From Lepas anatifera (Eukaryota; Arthropoda; Thecostraca; Lepadidae), in assembly GCA_034440635.1 (NCBI GenBank), contig JAOTON010001079.1:372001-436000 (forward strand): a stretch of 64,000 nt of DNA, read 5' to 3'. Shown one piece after another: positions 54,964 to 64,000 of this stretch; position 1 is the first letter of the stretch; each line of letters opens with the position of its first letter. The notes beneath the pieces are model-generated. The model ran no database searches. It was not told the origin of the DNA and saw only the letters and a list, made by a program, of their open reading frames with translations. The translations under genes and the position numbers were made by a program.

Positions 54964-57251
54964 GTGGGCTCAACGGCAAGGCTGGGGCTGTATGTGAGGC
55001 GTTTTAGATGGGCAGAAATTTTGGTGTCTCAAAGTTAGGACTACATGGTGTGCAGAAAATGTTCTACCGCCTCAGGTAATCTTTTATTATTATTTTTGCA
55101 TGCGCATCACATATAGTTTACAGGAGTGCATTGAGGTTACCACGTTCTGGTACGAGGGTGAATGCTTGCGCCCGCAAGTTTTTTGCAGATAATCAAAACA
55201 ACGGGTGCAGTGCCGTTCTTGCCATATCTCTTACCTGGTCTTTAATGGAACTTCGGACACAATTTCAGGTCAGGTCACCAGTCGTGACCAGGTGACCGAA
55301 CCTGAAAGCTGTTGAGCTATGCAGCAGTGAGATCAGATTTATATCTTGATATGGAATTCACATCGTTAGGTCACCGAGCTCAACAATTTTTGATAATTGT
55401 TTTTATATTCAACTACTTTTATGTAATCTTAAATCGGCGTGGACTTACCAGTGGTTACCAGTTTATTCCAGGCGAACTATCGGACACTCGCTTATCTTTC
55501 ACTTTATCTCTTATGGATCCCCTCCCTCCGTCTAAATCCGTCCCGTCTCCACCCCGTTCCACCAGTAAAAATCCCTGGCGGCGCCCCTGATTCCGTACAC
55601 CTTGTCTGACTGCTAACGCCACCCCTTTGTGATAAGTATAACAGTCTGATCAGGGTTAGTGATTAGCGCTCGGGCCTTCTTCGGAACGTCTCGGGTTCTC
55701 TGCAAGCTGGGCGCCTGTCCTAGCGCTACGGCCCCGCGGTTGACCGTGGTCCGTTCTCCCGTGGTTAGTATGCGCCGGGAACAGCACCGGCGCATCCTGC
55801 TATCATCTATACTTCATGTTTCACAGCTCTGGGGGCTCTGGCACTCATTGTTTCACGGGCTGAGGAGCATCCCATGCCCACTGGTGGACGCAGAGGGGGG
55901 GGCAAGGGGCCGTGTCCCCAAAAATGGCGAATTGTTGAGCCGATTTTCTTTTAAACTACGTTTTTACGATTTCTCCCGAGTTGCACCCCCAAACGGCGCA
56001 CCTGTGTCCGCCCCTGCGCACGCCCCATGTTTGGCCGGTAGGCGAAGGTACAATACCTCGTGTTCTGCGACTCGGAGGAGTCTCACACGCTTTCTTCCAC
56101 ACATCAGGGATCTCTTGCTCCGTTTGTCACATGCCAGGCGGGATTTTACGCTCCATGATCTACAGACCGGGAGATCTTACGCCCTGTGTTCTACGGTTCG
56201 GGAAAGACCCAACACCTCTTGTTCGATTGGCTGGGAAGGATCGCGTGCTGCATGCTCCATAGATTGAGAGAATCTCACGCTCCAGATTCCATACACCAGG
56301 GATATCGCTATTCCAGAGGGCGGGAAGGACATCACGCTCCGTGTTTCACACACCGCAGAGTATTTCACCTCCTATATCCCGCAGGCTGGGAAGGATCAGT
56401 GTTTCATGATCTACAGTCGGAAATGATCTCACGCTGCGTGCTATTCGGATAGGGGGATCTCTTGGTCTATGTTCCCCAGGTGAGAAGGATCAGTGTTCTA
56501 CATTCCACAGTCGGGAATGATCTCACGCTGTGTGCTGTTCAGGCAGGGGGATCTCACGCTCTGTATTCCACAGGCGGAGGCGCTGTTGCGGAAGATCGGC
56601 GTGGAGAGTGGGGTCCGCCTGACGGACTACGAGATGGCCATTGCCTGCCAACTGGTGGAGCCTGTGTCCATTCAGGTCTCCTGGGACAGCATCGCTGGGT
56701 GAGCCGGGACAGTACTGCTGGTTAGACTGGCACAGTACAGTTGGGTAGGCCGCGGAATTACCACAGGGTACACTGGTACAGTACAGATGGGTAAGTCGGG
56801 ACAGCACCGCTGGGTACGCTGGTACTGTACAGTTGGGTATGCCAGGGCAGTATAGTGGGGTACGCTGGTACAGTACAGTTGGGTAAGCTGGGGCAGTACC
56901 GCTGGTTAGGGTGGTACAGTGTGTTTTTGGGTAAGCGGGACAGTACCGGTGGGTACGCTGGTACAGTGTGTGTTTGGGTAAGAGAAGGTTGGGCGAGACT
57001 GGTTGTTAAAGTGTCCATGGAGCGTCATGGTCCGCTGGAAGGAGTTGGAGGTCTGACAGCCGCCCCGGCCTTCGCAGCCTCGACCACGTGATTGAAGAGC
57101 TGCACGAGACGGTGATCCTGCCCATCCAGAAGAGGCAGCTGTTCGTGGGGTCTTCGCTGATTCAGCCGCCCAAGGGAGTGTTGCTGCACGGCCCTCCCGG
57201 CTGCGGCAAGACGCTGCTGGCCAAGGCTACCGCCAGAGAGGCGGCCACCAG
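54817..57251 (+). CDS. ATAD1: ATAD1 (Msp1/Thorase) AAA ATPase, exons 1-3, 3' part missing
   Basis: Encodes the N-terminal part of the outer-mitochondrial-membrane AAA ATPase that extracts mislocalised tail-anchored proteins and clears stalled import substrates. Three exons (54,817-54,963; 56,574-56,698; 57,078-57,251) join in frame to about 148 codons. Seen in the product: an N-terminal membrane helix ([19 protein letters not shown]), then the conserved MDPTKK segment, the linker with IGV and YEMAIA, the AAA start (W-D-S-I-A-G-L-D), and Walker A GPPGCGKT (57,191-57,214). Order and spacing match animal ATAD1. Splice junctions are AAG|gtgggc, cacag|GCG, GG|gtgagc, gcag|CCTC and CAG|gtcaga; phases 0 and 2 fit the reading frame. 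Missing: Walker B, arginine fingers and the C-terminal helix, expected about 210 residues further on. They are not found before 64,000, so either intron 3 exceeds 6.7 kb or the gene is broken or misassembled. Confidence 0.93.
55879..56016. mobile_element. Short hAT-like MITE in ATAD1 intron 1
   Basis: Begins CACTGGTGGACGCAG and ends CTGTGTCCGCCCCTG. The flanking octamers CCCATGCC and CGCACGCC match at six of eight. The interior (GAGCCGATTTTCTTTTAAAC, ACGATTTCTCCCGAGTTGC) matches 20,213-20,347. Confidence 0.72.
56041..56573 (+). repeat. Intron-1 array of about 30-bp units resembling the exon-2 splice acceptor
   Basis: About 16 degenerate units of the form GGAAGGATCTCACGCTCTGT followed by (A/T)TTCYACAGNCG. 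Many end in ACAG or CAG followed by G, such as ATCTACAGACCG, ATCCCGCAGGCTG, CATTCCACAGTCG and GTTCAGGCAG. The last unit, GTATTCCACAG, is the functional acceptor of ATAD1 exon 2. The units are too regular in order to be chance pyrimidine tracts. Confidence 0.8.
56574..56698 (+). CDS. ATAD1: ATAD1 coding exon 2
   Basis: 41 codons plus two bases between acceptor ccacag and donor gtgagc. It encodes the linker before the AAA domain (AEALLRKIG ... [12 protein letters not shown] ... WDSIAG). The last Gly codon is split GG|C. Both borders are embedded in tandem arrays of similar splice-site-like units (see 56,041-56,573 and 56,697-56,990). Confidence 0.92.
56697..56990 (+). repeat. Intron-2 array of 23-bp units resembling the exon-2 splice donor
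   Basis: About 12 units of 23 bp (TGGGTAAGTCGGGACAGCAC, then CGC, and variants TGGGTACGCTGGTACAGTACAGT). The first unit, TGGGTGAGCCGGGACAGTACTGC, contains the real donor of exon 2. Later units contain consensus-like donors: GTAAGT at 56,791, GTAAGC at 56,883 and 56,931, GTAAGA at 56,978. The array fills most of the 379-bp intron. Confidence 0.88.
57078..57251 (+). CDS. ATAD1: ATAD1 coding exon 3 (Walker A)
   Basis: Starts after ttcgcag and completes the split Gly codon, then [36 protein letters not shown] and ATAREAATR. It ends CAG|gtcagag. The donor is followed at once by GA repeats. Reading into them yields only Arg-Glu repeats, which supports the donor call. Confidence 0.92.
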
Positions 57252-57986
<735 letters not shown>

Positions 57987-59177
57987 AGACATTTTATAGA
58001 CCATGGACGAAACCAGCATGTCTTTATGCCTTACTATCGCATGTCTTACTCTTGCTGATGCCTCCGGATTCCTCCAACATGTTGGCAGAAATCTGAGAAC
58101 GCCATGGAGACAGAGTCTGTACTCGTAACTGGAACTCGAAAGAACTCCTAACTGGGAGACTCGTAACTCGAGAGAACTCGTAAGACAGACAGAGACAGAA
58201 GAGTAACCTTGTCCTGCAGGATGTTGACGCCCTGTAGGATGTCTGCAAGCCGTATGTCTTGAATGCTGCAGGCGCAGGCGACCCGGACTGGGCCAATCAG
58301 AACCTCTTGCTCAACAGCGTCCCTAAAAGATGCTGTTCAGGATTGCCGGCGTTTTCCTTTAACACGATTTGTTGGTGTTGAGCAACAAATACATTTGACA
58401 TTTGCAGAACACTGACACAGACGAAAGCACACTGCGGCCTGACTCAAACGTTGGATAGAACGTCTAAGTCGGAGAGTGTCCAGAGCGCATGGGCGGCCAG
58501 GGCCAGCCATTCTTCTGGTGCTGCGACAGCCGAGAGCTGCCTCAGTGTCACTTTCAACTCGCGAGTGATCCGTGGCGCCGGAGGCTCCGGAACTGAAGAC
58601 TACTCGGCTCTTACGAAACGCTCTCGTGCTGGCTTTCTCGTGCGAGTCAGATTTCTGCCAACATGTCGAAAGAATCCGGGGGCTTCGGCGAGAGTAAGGC
58701 GTGAAGGCATGCGGGTTTTGTGCATGGCCTATAGAATTGTTCTGTTGGCGATGGAGACTGGTTGTGGTAGCGGTTTGTGAACGCTCAAGTTCTAGCTTTG
58801 GTGTTGTGTTGCTGGCTATGTTTAAATTCCTATCCACGGGGATCGAGTCCGCAATAATACCAGCCGTGTCGCACCACCACCGGAGCGTGGCGGCTGCTGG
58901 CGAGCATTGCTGAATTCCTGCTGACTTTTTCCTCGGCGTGACTGCGGCAATGATAACGCGTGCAAGAGCACCATGCAACCCTGCATCATTGCATGGGCGT
59001 CAATCTTCCTCCAACCAGCCGACATTATAACGGTAACGGTGTCCCATCTCCCATCAGCCGGGCATCTGGCGGTTTCCATGGAACTACAGTTGGCTTCCAA
59101 AGGACTCGTTAGCCGATCGAAGAACTCGCCGAGTGGGAATAGGCAGGGAACCAGCTGCCTGCAGCACTGACGGGCCT
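57987..59177. repeat. 1.19-kb segmental duplicate, copy A
   Basis: About 99% identical to 62,810-64,000 (constant offset 4,823 bp; I count roughly ten substitutions and no indels). Each copy follows a long GA microsatellite. Both copies keep a 213-codon minus-strand frame (58,337-58,978 here; Cys-rich end CFRLCQCSANVKCICC) with no recognisable domain. At 99% identity its conservation says nothing about coding. The repeat end already includes the first bases of the hAT-like fragment at 59,166, so the duplicated unit probably extends further. Confidence 0.93.
58043..58700. repeat. Diverged inverted repeat inside duplicate A
   Basis: 58,043-58,096 (containing CCAACATGTTGGCAGAAATC) is the approximate complement of 58,647-58,700 (containing GATTTCTGCCAACATGT). 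The central 20 bp are identical and the arms about 80% similar over 54 bp. Both arms read SQISANM, then ESGG, then a stop after SKA, when translated outward. Same in the second copy. Confidence 0.7.
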
Positions 59178-59300
59178 GGGCCGATGGGGGGGGGAGGGTG
59201 CGCAACGAGGCCCCGATTTGTGAAGGCCATGTTTGAAGGAAAATCGGCAAAAATCGGAGGGTTTGGGGGGATATGTTTCCTGCACTCGCATCCGCCTCTG
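59166..59300. repeat. Short hAT-like element fragment
   Basis: Starts CACTGACGGGCC and ends GCATCCGCCTCTG, with AAAATCGGCAAAAATCGGAG inside, resembling the 20,213/20,626 families. No clear target duplication. Confidence 0.5.
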
Positions 59301-59309
59301 GTCGGCACT

Positions 59310-60060
59310 CACTCCCCTGAATTTGAAACGCTCCTACAATTCTTGCACTATGTCACCATGCTACTCAAGAGCAGAAGCTGGCTGGACACATACTTCTTGT
59401 GGACAAACTTTGCCTTTTATGTATCGACTTTTGATCTCAATAAAGACTGAATAGGAGCAAAGAGGTAGAGGAACTGAAACCGGCAAAATACGGGATCACA
59501 GGACACACAAGCCTTGTGTAAATACCATGGATGGGTGCTTTGCCCTGAAGCACCTGAAACTTGGGTCATGAATCAGAGGTGGATTGATAATCCTACAGAT
59601 GGGGCTGGATCTGTGACGAAATCTCGGATCTGGGCTACGGTGGATCTGACTGTTTTGAGATGACGTACACCGCCGTAGACTGTAACCACATGATTAAATG
59701 GTGTGATCTTAGCGTCCTAGCCGCCGCGCCCTGGCTTCTCCCTGGCTTCAGCATGGCACAAAAGTGCATATATTAATTTCCTGCATATACATTGCCTTAT
59801 ATAATTGCTCCAAACACAAGTGCATATATTAATTGTCATGTATTATTTCCAAATTCAGCAAGGACACAGATTCCATGAGCAAAAGTTTTGAGGATCATGT
59901 GCAGCTGGGCGATAACAGAAACAGCTGAGCCAACAACTGTGGCATCTCCTGAAAGGAAGATCAGCCTAAAATATTTATCGCGTAAAGTGTAAAACTTTGA
60001 AAACCAGTTGATCTGGATGAAACATCGAACAAGTTTACTTGCTAGAGCTGGTGATTTACA
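59310..60060. other. Upstream region of the astacin-like gene; no other gene seen
   Basis: GTGCATATATTAATT occurs twice (about 59,764 and 59,820). AATAAAGAC is at 59,439. No coding exon or transposon end recognised. The promoter of the astacin-like gene presumably lies here, but no motif decides it. Confidence 0.4.
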
Positions 60061-60070
60061 AGTGGTTATA

Positions 60071-61663
60071 ATGTCATGTGTTTTCCTTTTTCTTACTGTT
60101 TTCCTTCTTCCATTGTCTGCATCTGCTTTCACTACGAGTGACCTGTGGTCTTCAAAAATATGGGATAAATCTCAAGAGATCCGAAGAAAACATGCGTCCG
60201 TCTCTGATCGTCTTACGATGCATCTTTGGGATCAGCCCGATTTGGCGGAAAAGTACGCTTATTTTGACTGTGACATCGTGTTGGATGACAATTCCAAGAC
60301 CAAGTTCATGTTCTCGAATTTGTACGACATGGATGAAAAGCGAGAGGCTGAGCTATCCAAGCTTCCCAAAGACATACATGTTTTTGATACATGGCCTATG
60401 CAAGGAAGCACTGCAAGAATACCATATAGAACTAACCGCCTGGACGAGGCAACCCTAACAGATTTGAGAACTGCTTTTCGGGCATGGGAGAAAATAGTGC
60501 CTGTGGTTTTCGAAGCAGCTACTTTCTCTGACAAGAACTTCCTGCTTATCACGCGTGGCATCGGTTGCTACGCTACCTTGGGCTACGACCCGCAATTGGT
60601 GCCCTTAATGACAATCGTGCCGGGTCGCTGCAACGCTAAAGTCATAATGCACCTGTTAGGCCACGTGCTCGGCTTGCCTCACCCAACCTCTATTGTTGGG
60701 TACTCCCATGACTTTTACCTGATGCCGCATCACGCTGCTACTCGTGCCTTTGGTATTTTTCGCACTCGCATCGGCGTTGACGTGGACCCTTTTGACTTAA
60801 TGATGGTGGATCCGTGGTTTTGCAGTCGTGACAATCGTACCACGTGGAGGCCGCGTAGTCCTCTCCTGTACAAGTACGCCAGCGTCGCGGGCGCTGGAAA
60901 GAACCCGACGAGAACATCAGGCTCAGTTATTCTTCTTCTAAAAGCAATGCTTAGTAAAGAACGCCAAAGAAAGTGTGGCTATGCAGAATGCCAGAAGAGG
61001 TGTGACGTGGGCATTTCGCCGGAGTGTCATTGTAAAAAAGTAGACGAGGCACACAACTCGTTGAAAGCCTTGGAGCCTTCGGAGCGATGCTACGAAAAAG
61101 ACATGAACGAAGCCTTTATAGGTAGAGCTGAAGTAGCAAAAAATTTGTACTTCTTCGCCAGGAAGAAATCCTACCAATTCTGTGCGCTGTATCACACTCC
61201 CGATATCCCACTGCCTTTGAGCCTTCGCAGAGATATCCGATGCTGGCAGTGTGCCATCCACAGCTTGAGAATCAGCGCCAGAGCGCTGTTCGGAGACGGC
61301 AAAGACTTTGAAGGCAAGAAGCAGGTGTATACATCCATGCAGGTGGAGCAGTTTCGACTGATTGCTTTGGGCTCCCGCTGCACCCTGTTTTCTCTGGAGG
61401 TGAATGGTGTGCTGGAGGAGGCCTGGTACCGACTCTGTCTCCACCAGTTGCTGGATTCCGGCGGCGATCATCGGTTGGCCTGGCGCGGACCGGGCACCGT
61501 GTTCTTCCGCTACTACAGCAGCTCCGGCTTCCGCGAGTTCGAGAGCTTTAATACAGCGATGTTAGAGCACTTGATCATCTCGTGGTCGATCGGCGCGGCC
61601 GATGACTGTTCCTGCGACGGAGGACCCGAGGCTGAGATTCAGACCTCAGCAGCCAGATCATGA
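60071..61663 (+). CDS. Secreted astacin-family (M12A) protein lacking the catalytic Glu; probable pseudopeptidase
   Basis: A 530-residue uninterrupted frame. I chose the Met at 60,071 because a signal peptide follows at once (hydrophobic CVFLFLTVFLLP, then ASA cleavage box); an in-frame Met at 60,008 would add 21 residues before it. The prodomain has FDCDIVL (about residue 65), matching the astacin aspartate-switch FxGD with Gly replaced. The protease domain starts TWP....ARIPY. Further matches: RAWEKIVPVVF, GIGCYATLGYDPQ, and the zinc site HLLGHVLGLPH (60,650-60,682). The three His (194, 198, 204) are kept but the catalytic Glu is Leu195. The usual Glu after the third His is Pro, and the Met-turn reads FDLMMVD, without the Tyr of SxMHY. 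The Cys pair GC...C (166/187) is present, but the Cys usually before the central strand is not. The C-terminal half (from about residue 300) is a Cys-containing region of no known domain. The frame is long, non-repetitive and protein-like, arguing that it is under selection. It has no introns, suggesting retroposition or intron loss. It lies on the same strand as, and possibly within an intron of, ATAD1. Confidence 0.85.
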   Translation: MSCVFLFLTVFLLPLSASAFTTSDLWSSKIWDKSQEIRRKHASVSDRLTMHLWDQPDLAEKYAYFDCDIVLDDNSKTKFMFSNLYDMDEKREAELSKLPKDIHVFDTWPMQGSTARIPYRTNRLDEATLTDLRTAFRAWEKIVPVVFEAATFSDKNFLLITRGIGCYATLGYDPQLVPLMTIVPGRCNAKVIMHLLGHVLGLPHPTSIVGYSHDFYLMPHHAATRAFGIFRTRIGVDVDPFDLMMVDPWFCSRDNRTTWRPRSPLLYKYASVAGAGKNPTRTSGSVILLLKAMLSKERQRKCGYAECQKRCDVGISPECHCKKVDEAHNSLKALEPSERCYEKDMNEAFIGRAEVAKNLYFFARKKSYQFCALYHTPDIPLPLSLRRDIRCWQCAIHSLRISARALFGDGKDFEGKKQVYTSMQVEQFRLIALGSRCTLFSLEVNGVLEEAWYRLCLHQLLDSGGDHRLAWRGPGTVFFRYYSSSGFREFESFNTAMLEHLIISWSIGAADDCSCDGGPEAEIQTSAARS

Positions 61664-61900
61664 TGGCTCTATTGGTGTGTGCTGATACAGACCGTAGCAG
61701 CCAGACCATGATGGCTCTACTGTTGTGCTGAACGACCTGGCCGTGTTCTGCTGGTGTGTGCTGATACAGACCGTAGCAGCCAGACCATGATGGCTCTACT
61801 GGTGTGTGCTGATACAGACCTCAGCAGCCAGATCATGATGGCTCTACTGCTCTATTGGTGTGTGCTGATACAGACCTTAGCAGCCAGACCATGAGAGTTC
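61636..61900 (+). repeat. Tandem repeat overlapping the astacin-like stop codon
   Basis: Five units of about 48 bp with core CAGACCGTAGCAGCCAGACC followed by ATGATGGCTCTACTGGTGTG, starting at 61,640, 61,688, 61,767, 61,815 and 61,871. The first unit encodes the last residues (QTSAARS) and stop of the astacin-like protein; later units are 3' untranslated or intergenic. Confidence 0.88.
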
Positions 61901-61980
61901 CACTGTTACACTGGCATGTACTCTTACCATTCTGACGTGCTTTCTCTCGTGACTTGCCCTTCCAGTTCTGCTTTTTCTAA

Positions 61981-62085
61981 TGGACCGTCTATACTTCTTG
62001 GGTATCAAGCCATCTTGAGGTGCCAGGCAATGAGAGAGATGACGAAGCCGCAAAATTAGCCTCTGAGGTGCCTTCGACGCTGCTG
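61981..62085 (+). pseudogene. RNase H fragment of a non-LTR retrotransposon
   Basis: One frame reads WTVYTSWVSSHLEV, then PGNERDDEAAKLASEVPS. This is the C-terminal RNase H1 signature of Jockey/I-type LINEs (WVPSHVGIPGNExAD..AK), including the conserved Asp after Asn-Glu-Arg. Only about 35 residues remain and no reverse transcriptase is visible upstream. A 3'-terminal LINE remnant. Confidence 0.75.
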
Positions 62086-62242
62086 TTGAAGCTTGCTGCC
62101 AGTGTCAATAAGACTGTGGTGAAATGGGTTCCGAGAGGAAATAACAGCCGGAATGGAATACAGATTCAAACTACATGCTAAAATGTCTGGCTTATACAGT
62201 AGGTAAATGGAAGCTTCTAGCGACCGGTTAAATAGGTCCTCT

Positions 62243-64000
<1,758 letters not shown>

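Noticed and set aside
58337..58978. 213-codon minus-strand frame present in both duplicate copies
   Set aside because: No recognisable domain, overlapped by open frames on the other strand. At 99% identity the shared open frame is uninformative. Not called as a gene.

Overview
The window is nuclear DNA from an animal, almost certainly an invertebrate. It is gene-poor and has split genes with GT-AG introns. Most of it is made of nested DNA-transposon derivatives, one SINE, microsatellites and minisatellites. I cannot name the species: the ATAD1 and astacin-like proteins are metazoan, and the repeat style (many short elements beginning CAGTGGCGGATCC or CATAGGCGGATCC) is typical of marine invertebrate or arthropod genomes.

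Layout. 1-34,500: no convincing gene. It holds minisatellites (8.3, 10.5 and 17.5-18.4 kb), short hAT-like elements with 8-bp target duplications, a TTAA-flanked MITE family (13.5, 15.0, 23.0, 23.9 kb), a tRNA-derived SINE with a 14-bp target duplication (16.3 kb), and a composite at 32.3-33.7 kb in which one hAT-like element carries two other TIR elements. 34,566-41,649: one 7.1-kb non-autonomous hAT-like element with TIRs and a perfect 8-bp target duplication. It is filled with GGCGCC- and GGGCCC-rich degenerate arrays and carries a smaller hAT-like element of its own. 41,657-42,898: another TIR element containing 22-bp repeats. 45,747-47,180: a decayed piggyBac transposase on the minus strand. 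49.8-52.2 kb: a foldback element split by a further TIR element. 53,431-54,671: a TTAA-flanked, piggyBac-type MITE that stops about 145 bp before the ATAD1 start codon.

54,817-57,251: the first three coding exons of ATAD1 (Msp1/Thorase), the AAA ATPase that extracts mislocalised tail-anchored proteins from the outer mitochondrial membrane. Exon 2 is bracketed by tandem arrays whose units resemble its own splice acceptor (upstream) and splice donor (downstream). Exon 3 runs into a 0.7-kb GA-rich microsatellite, and no later ATAD1 exon is visible before the window ends. 60,071-61,663: an uninterrupted gene for a secreted astacin-family (M12A) protein. It keeps the three zinc-binding histidines but has Leu in place of the catalytic Glu, so it is probably a pseudopeptidase. 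It lies between two about 99% identical copies of a 1.2-kb segment (57,987-59,177 and 62,810-64,000), suggesting a recent 4.8-kb tandem duplication that runs past the window end.

Only ATAD1 and the astacin-like gene look like functional host genes, and there is no sign that they work together. The main interest is the transposon architecture, where target-site duplications allow the insertion order to be read, together with the splice-site arrays and the pseudopeptidase.
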